A program made the translations under genes and the position numbers. Shown here piece after piece: positions 1 to 7,045 of a stretch of DNA of 64,000 bases (positions are counted from its first letter, which is position 1; every line of letters starts with the position of its first letter). The notes under the pieces were generated by a model. It saw only the letters and a program-made list of their open reading frames with translations. It had not been told where the DNA came from and searched no databases. The stretch is taken from NCBI GenBank assembly GCA_003665935.1, contig QPLR01000003.1, positions 455,667 to 519,666 of the forward strand, written 5' to 3'. Source of the DNA: Halobellus sp. Atlit-31R (GTDB taxonomy: Archaea; Halobacteriota; Halobacteria; Halobacteriales; Haloferacaceae).

Positions 1-1
1 C

Positions 2-1045
2 GGCGGGACCGACGCGGCGATGATCGGGCTCGTGAACGACGTCCGATCGACCAAGAGCGGCCACTGGCTCGTCGAACTGGAGGACACCACCGGGACGTTC
101 CCCTGTCTCGTGATGAAGGACCGGGAGTTCGCCGGGCTCGTCGACGAGCTGCTGCTCGACGAGTGTATCGCCGTCGAGGGGACGCTCTCCGACGACGCGG
201 GGATTATGTTCGTCGACGCGATCTACTTCCCGGACGTCCCGCGGACGTACTCGCCGAACACCGCAGACAGACACGTCCAGGCGGCGCTCGTCTCCGACGT
301 CCACGTCGGCAGCCAGGAGTTCGTCGCCGACGCCTGGGGCCGGTTCGCCGACTGGCTCCACACCGAGGCCGCCGAGCGCGTCGAGTATCTGCTCGTCGCG
401 GGCGATATGGTCGAGGGAGTCGGCGTCTACCCCAATCAGGACGAGGAGCTCGACATCGTCGACATCTACGAGCAGTACGAGCAGTTCTCCGAGCATCTCA
501 AGGACGTGCCCGGGGATCTGGAGATTCTGATGATCCCGGGCAACCACGACGCCGTCCGGCTCGCGGAACCGCAGCCCGGGTTCGACGACCGACTCCGGGA
601 GATTATGTCGGCCCACGACGCCCGGATCACGGGGAATCCGTCGCTCGTGACCGTCGAGGGCGTGAAGATCCAGATGTACCACGGCGTCTCGCTGGACGAG
701 GTCATCGCCGAACTGCCCGAGGAGAAAGCGAGCTACGACGAGCCGCACAAGGCGATGTACCAGCTCCTGAAGAAGCGCCACGTCGCCCCGCAGTTCGGCG
801 GGAAGACGCGGCTCGCGCCCGAGGAGGAGGACTACCTGGTGATGGAGGAGGTACCGGACGTCTTCCACACCGGCCACGTCCACAAGCTCGGCTGGGGGAA
901 GTACCACGACGTGCTCGCGGTCAACTCCGGGTGCTGGCAGGCCCAGACCGACTTCCAGAAGTCCGTCAACATCGATCCGGACGTGGGCTACGCACCGATT
1001 CTCGACCTCGACACGCTCGATATGACCGTCCGGAAGTTCATCTGA
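2..1045 (+). CDS. polD1: DNA polymerase D (PolII) small subunit, 3' part
   Basis: Proofreading exonuclease subunit (DP1) of the archaeal replicative polymerase D, partner of the large subunit DP2. The open frame runs off the left edge, so about 347 C-terminal residues are visible. An OB-fold-like segment (visible residues about 1-75) precedes a calcineurin-like phosphoesterase domain. Its metal-binding motifs SDVHVGS, AGDMVEG, PGNHD and FHTGHVH are all intact, so the 3'-5' exonuclease should be active. The N-terminal region lies outside the window. Family assignment is firm; the upstream context is unseen. Confidence 0.93.
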   Translation, partial: GGTDAAMIGLVNDVRSTKSGHWLVELEDTTGTFPCLVMKDREFAGLVDELLLDECIAVEGTLSDDAGIMFVDAIYFPDVPRTYSPNTADRHVQAALVSDVHVGSQEFVADAWGRFADWLHTEAAERVEYLLVAGDMVEGVGVYPNQDEELDIVDIYEQYEQFSEHLKDVPGDLEILMIPGNHDAVRLAEPQPGFDDRLREIMSAHDARITGNPSLVTVEGVKIQMYHGVSLDEVIAELPEEKASYDEPHKAMYQLLKKRHVAPQFGGKTRLAPEEEDYLVMEEVPDVFHTGHVHKLGWGKYHDVLAVNSGCWQAQTDFQKSVNIDPDVGYAPILDLDTLDMTVRKFI

Positions 1046-1072
1046 GCGTCGGTACCGGGACCGCCGCCGGAG

Positions 1073-1519
1073 TCACCCGCTCGGATCGAAGCGGTACCGC
1101 GTCGTCGACTGGCCGTCGAAGTGCGGGCCGGGACCGGTCGCCTCGAACCCCGCGGCCTCGGCAGCCGCCTCGGCGTCGTCGTCGGAGTCCGGGACCACGA
1201 ACGCGACGTCGAAGCCCTCGTTGACCGCGAACCGGACCGGTTCCGCGAGCAGTCGCTCCGCGACCTCGGCGTCGCCGGCGAGCTGTGTCACGTGGACAGT
1301 GCCCGATCTGACGTCGAAAGCGACGAACCCGAGTACCGACTCGGCATCGGCGTCGGCGTCGGTGTCGGTGTCAGTGTTGGGACCCGTCTCGGTGCGTTCG
1401 ACCGCGAGGCGCACCGTACGGTCGTGGACGACGTTGCGGAGCGCGTCCGCCGGTAGGTCGACGATGGAGCCGAGCGTCTCGGCGTCCGCCTCGACGGCGT
1501 CTCGGACGGAGACTGTCAT
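1073..1519 (-). CDS. GNAT-like acetyltransferase domain protein
   Basis: A 148-residue acidic protein with the layout of a GNAT fold: an N-terminal start MTVSVRDAVEADAETLG, a central strand pair (VLGFVAFDVRSGTVHVTQLAG) and a C-terminal AGFEATGP segment typical of N-acetyltransferases. The acetyl-CoA pyrophosphate loop (Q/RxxGxG/A) is not clearly present, so catalytic activity is uncertain. A repetitive Asp/Thr/Ala stretch (residues about 50-60) interrupts the domain. It is divergent from aspartate kinase and has its own TATA-like box and an inverted repeat near the start. Substrate unknown. Confidence 0.6.
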   Translation of the reverse strand: MTVSVRDAVEADAETLGSIVDLPADALRNVVHDRTVRLAVERTETGPNTDTDTDADADAESVLGFVAFDVRSGTVHVTQLAGDAEVAERLLAEPVRFAVNEGFDVAFVVPDSDDDAEAAAEAAGFEATGPGPHFDGQSTTRYRFDPSG

Positions 1520-1522
1520 ACG

Positions 1523-1538
1523 TTCGCATTGGTGCGAA
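1523..1538 (-). promoter_or_regulatory. Inverted repeat between TATA box and GNAT-like start
   Basis: TTCGCA and TGCGAA form perfect 6-bp arms around a 4-nt spacer. The repeat sits between the TATA-like box (1543-1548) and the ATG at 1519, where a bound repressor would block initiation. Regulator unknown. Confidence 0.35.
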
Positions 1539-1542
1539 GAAA

Positions 1543-1548
1543 CTTAAA
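1543..1548 (-). promoter_or_regulatory. TATA-like box, GNAT-like gene
   Basis: TTTAAG on the minus strand, about 26 nt before the ATG at 1519. This spacing predicts a leaderless transcript. Confidence 0.5.
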
Positions 1549-1668
1549 CGGACGCCGCCGGGCAGGCGGCGGGTGGTCGTCGCGTCCGAGTATGTCCCCG
1601 AGCAGGCGTGAGAGAGTCGCTCACGCATATCACGGGGAAACTGGCAACCGTTGGGACGGGAGACAAGG

Positions 1669-1674
1669 TTTTAC
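1669..1674 (+). promoter_or_regulatory. TATA-like box upstream of aspartate kinase
   Basis: TTTTAC centred 27 nt before an ATG at 1699. Transcription would therefore start at or next to a 20-codon ORF, not at the aspartate kinase GTG at 1752. Confidence 0.5.
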
Positions 1675-1698
1675 ACTACCCCCTCGCAATCTTCGGCT

Positions 1699-1761
1699 AT
1701 GTCAGAGCACCACTCGCAGTTCTGTCTCGTACACCGACAGGAGGACCGACCGTGCGTGTAG
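1699..1761 (+). CDS. Short upstream ORF overlapping aspartate kinase start
   Basis: A 20-codon ORF (starts MSEHHSQFC, ends RPCV) whose stop codon lies just inside the aspartate kinase gene in another frame. The ATG is at leaderless distance from the TATA-like box at 1669. The GGAGG that serves the kinase start lies within this ORF. It is rich in His (3) and Cys (2) but has no Thr, Lys or non-initiator Met, so it does not look like a classical amino-acid attenuator. It may be a coupling leader or chance. Confidence 0.35.
   Translation: MSEHHSQFCLVHRQEDRPCV
1740..1744 (+). promoter_or_regulatory. Shine-Dalgarno GGAGG for aspartate kinase
   Basis: GGAGG ends 7 nt before the GTG at 1752 and decides that start. 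SD-led initiation is the minority mode in haloarchaea, so the site is notable. Confidence 0.6.
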
Positions 1762-2930
1762 TCGCGAAGTTCGGGGGAACATCCCTCGGCAGCGGCGACC
1801 GGATCAACCGCGCCGCCGACTCGATCGCCGCTGCGGTCGAAGAGGGCCACGAGATCGCCGTCGTCGCCTCCGCGATGGGGAACACGACGGACGAGCTGCT
1901 CGAGGAGATCGAGTTCGAGGCCGAGGACCGCGACCGCGCCGAAATCGTCTCGATGGGCGAGCGGACGAGCGTCCGGATGCTGAAGGCGGCGCTCTCGGCC
2001 CGCGGCGTCGACGCGGTCTTCATCGAGCCCGGCTCGAACGACTGGCCGGTCATCACGAACGACCTCGGCGAGGTCGACGTCGAGGAGACGCAGCGCCGGG
2101 CCGCTACGCTCGCGGCCGAACTCGACGGCGTCGTCCCGGTGATCACGGGCTTCCTCGCGCAGAACCTCGAAGGGGAGATCACGACGCTCGGTCGCGGTGG
2201 GTCGGACACGACCGCCGTGATGCTCGGCCGCTATATGGACGCCGACGAGGTCGTCATCGTCACCGACGTCGAAGGCGTGATGACCGGCGACCCACACGTC
2301 GTCGAAGGCGCGCGCAACGTCGGGCGGATCACCGTCGACGAGCTCCGGAACCTCTCGTTCCGCGGCGCGGAGGTCGTCGCTCCCTCGGCGCTGTCGTACA
2401 AGAACGACGACCTCGGGGTGCGCGTCGTCCACTATCAGCACGGTGATCTGCTCACCGGCGGGACCCTCATCGAGGGCGAGTTCCAGAACCTCATCGATAT
2501 GCAGGAGGGACCGCTGGCCTGTCTCACCGTCGCCGGACGCTCGATCCGAAACAGTCCCGGTATCCTGGCGGATCTCTCGCAGGCGCTCCGCGAGGCCGAG
2601 ATCAACATCGACGCCGTCGCGTCCGGGATGGACTCGGTGACGTTCTACGTCGGCGAGGACCGCGCCGAGGAGGCGGAGAATCTGCTGCACTCGAAAGTCG
2701 TCGACGACCAGACGCTGTCGTCGGTCACCGTCGACGACGACGTCGCGGTCATCCGGGTCACCGGCGGGGAGCTCCCGAACCGGCCGGGCGTCATCCTCGA
2801 CATCGTCCAGCCGATCTCGGAGGCGGGGATCAACATCCACGACGTCATCACGTCGGCGACGTCGGTCGCGATCTTCGTCGCGTGGGGCGACCGCGAGGAG
2901 ACCCTCGAGATCGTCCAAGACGAGTTCTGA
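1752..2930 (+). CDS. lysC: Aspartate kinase
   Basis: Phosphorylates aspartate in the first step to threonine, methionine and diaminopimelate-type products. The 392-residue protein opens with the family motif KFGGTS (residues 5-10). The amino-acid kinase domain fills roughly 1-250, including GRGGSDTTA and VTDVEGVMTGDP. Two ACT domains follow (about 262-320 and 333-392), implying allosteric feedback by an end-product amino acid. The GTG at 1752 is chosen because of the GGAGG before it and because the first codons encode the conserved strand. An in-frame start at 1608 would add a non-homologous, non-acidic N-terminus. The threonine synthase gene lies 37 kb away in the window. Confidence 0.93.
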   Translation: MRVVAKFGGTSLGSGDRINRAADSIAAAVEEGHEIAVVASAMGNTTDELLEEIEFEAEDRDRAEIVSMGERTSVRMLKAALSARGVDAVFIEPGSNDWPVITNDLGEVDVEETQRRAATLAAELDGVVPVITGFLAQNLEGEITTLGRGGSDTTAVMLGRYMDADEVVIVTDVEGVMTGDPHVVEGARNVGRITVDELRNLSFRGAEVVAPSALSYKNDDLGVRVVHYQHGDLLTGGTLIEGEFQNLIDMQEGPLACLTVAGRSIRNSPGILADLSQALREAEINIDAVASGMDSVTFYVGEDRAEEAENLLHSKVVDDQTLSSVTVDDDVAVIRVTGGELPNRPGVILDIVQPISEAGINIHDVITSATSVAIFVAWGDREETLEIVQDEF

Positions 2931-2963
2931 GACCGCCTCGGCCGCGACCTCACGGCCACAGTC

Positions 2964-3623
2964 TCACCGCCCCTCGTACAACCGCTCGCCGATCCGATCG
3001 GGGAGCCCCGCCGCCGTCACCTCGTCGGCCACCGCGTCGACGTCGTAGGCGACGCGCCGCTCCTCGACCGTGAGCGCATCGAGATCGACCAGTGCGTACG
3101 CCGCCCGCGGATCGCCGTCCCGCGGCTGGCCGACGCTGCCGGGGTTCATCACGATCCCCTCCTCGAACTCTTCGTGTCCCTGCACGTGCGTGTGACCGGT
3201 CACGAGGACGTCCTCGGAGTCGAGCATCTTCGGAGCGAACTCCTCGGGGTAGGTGTAGCGGTCCGGGTCCTCCGGATGTCCGTGGACGAGTTTGAGCCGG
3301 CCGTCGAGGACGGTCCGCTCGTCGGGGAGGTCCGCGAGCCACGCGAGCGCGTCGTCGTCGAGTTCCTCGCGCGCGTGCTCGACGCCCGCCGCGGCCATCG
3401 AGTTGAAGCGGAAGGACGTCCCCGAGGCGACCGCGCGGTCGTGGTTCCCCATCACGGTCGGTACGTCGCGCTCCCGGAGCGCCGCGACGCAGTCGGCCGG
3501 CCGCGGATTGTAGCCGACGACGTCGCCCGCACAGACGAGCGCCTCGACCGCGGGGAGGTCCGCGAAGACGGCGTCGAGTGCGACTTTGTTCGCGTGCACG
3601 TCAGAGATGACGGCGACCTGCAT
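2964..3623 (-). CDS. YfcE/MJ0936-type metallophosphoesterase
   Basis: A 219-residue single-domain phosphoesterase. Motifs SDVHAN (residues 7-12), AGDVVGYNP, MGNHDRA and VTGHTHVQ supply the dinuclear metal site of the calcineurin-like fold, and the VMNPGSVGQPRDGDPRAAY stretch is typical of the MJ0936/YfcE branch. The physiological substrate is unknown; characterised relatives cleave phosphodiesters. It is monocistronic, with its own TATA-like box about 28 nt before the ATG. Confidence 0.85.
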   Translation of the reverse strand: MQVAVISDVHANKVALDAVFADLPAVEALVCAGDVVGYNPRPADCVAALRERDVPTVMGNHDRAVASGTSFRFNSMAAAGVEHAREELDDDALAWLADLPDERTVLDGRLKLVHGHPEDPDRYTYPEEFAPKMLDSEDVLVTGHTHVQGHEEFEEGIVMNPGSVGQPRDGDPRAAYALVDLDALTVEERRVAYDVDAVADEVTAAGLPDRIGERLYEGR

Positions 3624-3648
3624 ACGCGGAGCTACGTGCCGGTGGAGA

Positions 3649-3656
3649 CAAAAATG
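3649..3656 (-). promoter_or_regulatory. TATA-like box, phosphoesterase gene
   Basis: ATTTTTG on the minus strand, within GACA-AAAA-TGTC, about 28 nt from the ATG at 3623. Confidence 0.45.
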
Positions 3657-3683
3657 TCCGTACCGTGACTCGACCGTCGGTGG

Positions 3684-4259
3684 CTACGCGCCGTTGTAGA
3701 CGCCGAGATCGACGTCGCCGTCGTCGTAGGTGACGCCCGCCGCACAGACGGCGTGTTCGTAGTCGAGTTCGTAGGCGTCACGGGCGATCGTCTCGGGGTC
3801 GGCGTCGCGCTCGAAGTCGATCGATGCCGGCTCGTCTCGCTCGTAGGTGGCGACCAGCGTGGGTTCGGTGACGGACTCGACGAGCAGCGCGTCGCGCCGG
3901 ACGATACCGACGTAGGCCTCGTCGCCGACGACGCCCGCGACGCGCGGGGTGTCGTAGTCGTCTTTCTCGTAGTCGAGCGCGAGAAGCGAGGTCGCGAGGG
4001 CGTCCCGCGCCGGGTAACCGAGGTCGAGCTTCTCCGCGATCGGATCGACGTGCGACCCGTTGCCGACGACGACGCCGTCGCCGCCCTCCCGGACGCAGTT
4101 GTAGGAGACGTACGGGTTGTCGTTCTCGGGCGCGTCCGGCGTCGGCGCGACCGTCAGCGTCCCGTCGCGGGCGACGATCTGGCGGTTGGGGAACGAGCGC
4201 GAGGAGACGCGGTACGCGCCGAAGTCGGGCGCGACGACGACGAATCGTCCGAGGTACAT
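3684..4259 (-). CDS. purO: IMP cyclohydrolase, archaeal PurO type
   Basis: Closes the purine ring, converting FAICAR to IMP, the last step of de novo IMP synthesis. The 191-residue length fits PurO. The start [26 protein letters not shown] and the SYNCVRE segment are characteristic of this archaea-specific NTN-hydrolase-like family, which is unrelated to bacterial PurH. It has its own promoter with a TATA-like box 26 nt before the ATG, so the message is probably leaderless. Confidence 0.9.
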   Translation of the reverse strand: MYLGRFVVVAPDFGAYRVSSRSFPNRQIVARDGTLTVAPTPDAPENDNPYVSYNCVREGGDGVVVGNGSHVDPIAEKLDLGYPARDALATSLLALDYEKDDYDTPRVAGVVGDEAYVGIVRRDALLVESVTEPTLVATYERDEPASIDFERDADPETIARDAYELDYEHAVCAAGVTYDDGDVDLGVYNGA

Positions 4260-4280
4260 ACACGAACGTGGCCAACTGCG

Positions 4281-4290
4281 GAATAAATAG
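4281..4290 (-). promoter_or_regulatory. TATA-like box, purO
   Basis: CTATTTATTC on the minus strand, centred 26 nt upstream of the ATG at 4259. Confidence 0.55.
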
Positions 4291-4370
4291 GTGGTGGATT
4301 GTGCACGATGGCGCGATCGACGGGCAGAGGTTCGGCGGCGGCGTGAAAGAGGTCCGCAGAGCGCCGGGCG

Positions 4371-4835
4371 CTACGCGCCGACGAAGACGAACACGCCGGC
4401 AGCGACGATGACCACGAACAGTCCCCAGAGGACTTTCGCTGCGGTTCGACCACCGATTTCGACGGCGACGATGCCGATGATCCCGAAGAGAATAGCGGTC
4501 CACGACTCGAGTCCGCTCTGCTCTCTTCCGGTGCCGTTCGATGCCTTGTAGAACAGATACGCGGGGACGATCAGTCCGATCGGGAAGGTACCGATGCCGG
4601 TAAGAATGCCGACGATCCACTGGAGAACGCTGTACTCCTCCAGATACTCCGTTCCCTGGTCGGTCTCTACTTCCTCGACGGGGGTGTCGTCGACGCCGCC
4701 GCCGACAGTTGGCTGTGGGGCACTCTGCTGGCGGACGCCGCATTCGTTGCAGATCTCCGCGCTGCGGCGGATCTCCGCTCCGCATTCGTAACAGTGGACG
4801 AGGTCTTCTTCGTCGGATAGCTCTCGGGTGGACAT
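4371..4835 (-). CDS. Zinc-ribbon membrane protein
   Basis: A 154-residue protein with an N-terminal zinc ribbon (CYECGAEI and CNECGVRQ, four Cys within residues about 15-36). A Pro/Gly/acidic linker follows, then three or four hydrophobic segments (about 70-90, 97-112, 115-130, 135-154). The topology suggests a cytoplasmic zinc ribbon tethered to the membrane. Function unknown. It lies 21 nt downstream of a related zinc-ribbon frame in the same direction, so the two are probably a duplicated pair in one transcript. Confidence 0.6.
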   Translation of the reverse strand: MSTRELSDEEDLVHCYECGAEIRRSAEICNECGVRQQSAPQPTVGGGVDDTPVEEVETDQGTEYLEEYSVLQWIVGILTGIGTFPIGLIVPAYLFYKASNGTGREQSGLESWTAILFGIIGIVAVEIGGRTAAKVLWGLFVVIVAAGVFVFVGA

Positions 4836-4856
4836 TGGATACGGACTCCTAGATGA

Positions 4857-5281
4857 CTACTGGACGTCGGTGAAGGTGGTCCAGACCTTACTCTTGCTCT
4901 CGTCGTACGGCTCGCTGGTCCCGCTGTTGAGATTGCGGTAGTGGATCAGCCCCTCGAATACGAGGATGATCAGATAGACGCCGACGGTACTGAGCGCCAG
5001 CACGGCGTTCAACAGGTGCCGGAGCGGCTTCTGATACTTCCAGGAGTCGATGATCGAGAAGATGATTCCGTAGCTCTGTTTGGCAGTCGCGTTGCCCGGA
5101 TTCGTCGCAGTGCCCGGATTCCCTGCGGCCTGAGTCGGTTGACCGCGTGAGGGCTGCTGTCGTCGCCGCTGACCGTGGCTTTGGTCCTGTCGAACGCCGC
5201 ACTCGGGACAGATCTCGGCCTTCGTCAGGATAATGGCACCACACTCTCGGCAGTACTGCTCGTCGTCTCCTGGTGTCTCAT
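4857..5281 (-). pseudogene. Zinc-ribbon membrane paralogue with frameshifted start
   Basis: An open frame on the minus strand encodes a zinc ribbon (CRECGAI and CPECGVRQ), a Gln/Pro/Asn linker and a hydrophobic C-terminal half (LLNAVLALSTVGVYLIILVF). It resembles its neighbour at 4371-4835. This frame has no ATG, GTG or TTG between its upstream stop (5316-5318) and the zinc ribbon. The only well-placed ATG (5279-5281, about 23 nt after a TATA-like box) is one frame off and terminates after 18 codons. A one-base loss after the start is the simplest explanation. Sequencing error or programmed frameshifting remain possible. Confidence 0.55.
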
Positions 5282-5298
5282 CTGAGATTACCGGTTGG

Positions 5299-5310
5299 TT
5301 AATTAAAACC
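5299..5310 (-). promoter_or_regulatory. TATA-like box of the zinc-ribbon pair
   Basis: TTTTAATTAA on the minus strand, about 23 nt from the ATG at 5281. It lies back to back with the box serving the protease gene. Confidence 0.45.
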
Positions 5311-5315
5311 TCGTA

Positions 5316-5324
5316 TTAAAAATG
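5316..5324 (+). promoter_or_regulatory. TATA-like box, CPBP protease gene
   Basis: TTAAAAATG, about 28 nt before the ATG at 5349. Confidence 0.45.
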
Positions 5325-5348
5325 TAGTGGAGACTGTATTATCAGGTG

Positions 5349-6266
5349 ATGACTTCCGCGCCAGAGATCGTCCGGAACGCCCTCGAAAGTTCGACGACGC
5401 AGCGCGAGCAGAGGGAAGGCCGAGTCGACACTGGCCGTCTAGCCCGGTTCTTCGGCGCTCTGGTCGCGCTCGTACTCGGCGTCGTCGCCGTGGCGTACGT
5501 AGCGGACGTTCGACTGGTCGCGATCGCGCCGTTGTATATGTTCACCCCCGCTGTCGCCGCCGCGGCGACAGTGTTCACGACGGACGTCTCGGCTCGGGAG
5601 GTCGGCGTCCGCGTGGGTCGGCTCCGTTGGCACGGACTCGCCGCGGTCTCGGTCCTCGTGCTCGTGGGCGCGGCTCTGGCGCTCTCGATCGCCGCACCCG
5701 GAATCGCACTCGACCCCGACGCGAACCCGACGCCGGGGATTCCGCTCCCGGCCGGGCCGCTCGGGGTCGTCGCACTCGTAGCACTGACGCTCGGACTCGG
5801 CGCGACGGTCAACGCCGTCTTCGCGTTCGGCGAGGAGTTCGGGTGGCGCGGCTACCTCCTGTGGGAGCTCGCACCCCTCGGCTTTTGGCGCGCGAGTGCC
5901 GTCGTCGGCGTCTGCTGGGGTCTCTGGCACGCGCCGATCGTTCTCGACGGCTACAACTACCCGTCGTTTCCGCTCGTCGGCGTCGTCGCGATGACGGCTG
6001 CGACGGTCGCTTTCGCGCCGCTGTACACGTACGTCGTCGTCCGTGCTCGCTCTGTCCTCGCCGCCGCGGTCTTCCACGGCGTGTTCAACGCGGCCGCCGG
6101 CAGTCTGCTCGTCTACACGGAGTCGTCGGATCCGGTGCGCGCGGAGTTGGTGGCCAGTCCCGTCGGTCTCGCCGGAATCGTCGCGTTCGGGCTGGCGACT
6201 GCGCTCGTCGCCGCGCGGGGAGTGCCGGCGCTGACGCGCCGCAGTCTCGGCGCTGTCGAGGACTGA
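5349..6266 (+). CDS. CPBP-family intramembrane metalloprotease
   Basis: A 305-residue polytopic membrane protein of the CPBP (Rce1/CAAX-protease-like) family. Its signature motifs are present: the EExxxR-type GEEFGWRGYL near residue 160, WGLWHAPI (motif 2 His) and FHGVFNAAAG (HxxxN). These are the membrane-embedded zinc ligands and catalytic residues of the family. About seven hydrophobic helices are visible. Substrate unknown; relatives process prenylated proteins or confer bacteriocin immunity. The ATG at 5349 is preferred over the GTG one codon earlier by TATA spacing. Confidence 0.87.
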   Translation: MTSAPEIVRNALESSTTQREQREGRVDTGRLARFFGALVALVLGVVAVAYVADVRLVAIAPLYMFTPAVAAAATVFTTDVSAREVGVRVGRLRWHGLAAVSVLVLVGAALALSIAAPGIALDPDANPTPGIPLPAGPLGVVALVALTLGLGATVNAVFAFGEEFGWRGYLLWELAPLGFWRASAVVGVCWGLWHAPIVLDGYNYPSFPLVGVVAMTAATVAFAPLYTYVVVRARSVLAAAVFHGVFNAAAGSLLVYTESSDPVRAELVASPVGLAGIVAFGLATALVAARGVPALTRRSLGAVED

Positions 6267-6335
6267 CTTCGCAACACTCATATGGAGCCGCGGGCTACGA
6301 ACGGGCACACAGTCGGCGAACGGCGTCGACGGATT

Positions 6336-6408
6336 GCAGTCCCATAGGGTAGTGGCCAATCCTGAAGCCTTCTGGGGGCTTCGACCCAGGTTCGAATCCT
6401 GGTGGGAC
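6336..6408 (+). tRNA. tRNA-Gln (anticodon CTG)
   Basis: A 73-nt cloverleaf. The acceptor arms AGTCCCA and TGGGACT pair fully with discriminator A. The D-arm is followed by an anticodon stem AAGCC/GGCTT with loop TTCTGGG, giving anticodon CTG at 6370-6372. The T-arm is CCAGG-TTCGAAT-CCTGG. CCA is not encoded and no intron is seen. Confidence 0.95.
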
Positions 6409-6510
6409 TACTCACCTTCTTTCGGATCGACGGCCGGAGCCCGGAGCCGTCCGACCGCTTCGAGGCCCACGGGAAGGAACGCAGAACAGCCCCGGAGGCT
6501 ACGGAAAACT

Positions 6511-6533
6511 TTTCCAGTCGAAACGGAGGGGTC
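6511..6533 (+). other. ORB-like element outside the origin
   Basis: The segment TTTCCAGTCGAAACGG followed by AGGGGTC matches the core of the origin-recognition boxes near 24.7-25.4 kb. Its first 13 bases equal those of the mini-ORB before orc1. It lies just downstream of the Cgi121 gene. Confidence 0.45.
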
Positions 6534-6550
6534 GAGGACGGTTCACGCCG

Positions 6551-7045
6551 TCACTTTTCGACCACGAGCAGTGCCACGCGCTCGAGTACGAGCCGTTCGA
6601 CGTCGCCGTCGACGACGTCCAGTTCGGCGTCGCTCACGTCGTAGAACTCCCGCACGCGCTCTGAGTCGTATTCGCCGAGCGTCGGCGCTACCGCGTCGAG
6701 CACGCGCGAACGGATCGTCGCTGCCGCGTCGGCCTCGTCACCGCCGTCGACGAGGACGACGACGCGGTTTTCACCCGGCGAGACGCCGAGTTCGAGGGCC
6801 TCGGTGATCTGCCGGCGGCCGGCCGCGTAGAGGAGGATCTCGACTGCGCGGTCGCGAGCGACGTTCTCACCGCGGTCGATGGCCCGATCAGCCAGTTCGA
6901 CGGCGCGTTCGAGGTGACGCTCGCTCGCGACGTACCGGGCGTCGAAAGCCTGAACCGTCGCGCCCGTCGCCGCCGAAATCTCACCGATCTCGGCGACGAA
7001 CGCGTCGACGTCGGCCACGTCGACCGTCCCCTCGAGGAGTTTCAC
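6551..7045 (-). CDS. cgi121: KEOPS complex subunit Cgi121
   Basis: A 164-residue subunit of the KEOPS complex, which makes the t6A37 modification on ANN-decoding tRNAs. Cgi121 binds Bud32 and helps recruit the tRNA 3' end. Family features are the early [11 protein letters not shown] segment and the helix [28 protein letters not shown], which contains the conserved AxxRQ-type surface. Translation starts at a GTG overlapping the Hel308 stop (GTGA, 4 nt), so the two genes are translationally coupled. Confidence 0.88.
   Translation of the reverse strand: MKLLEGTVDVADVDAFVAEIGEISAATGATVQAFDARYVASERHLERAVELADRAIDRGENVARDRAVEILLYAAGRRQITEALELGVSPGENRVVVLVDGGDEADAAATIRSRVLDAVAPTLGEYDSERVREFYDVSDAELDVVDGDVERLVLERVALLVVEK

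Noticed and set aside
1671..2918. Minus-strand frame of 415 codons opposite aspartate kinase
   Set aside because: It is the antisense shadow of a conserved kinase gene.
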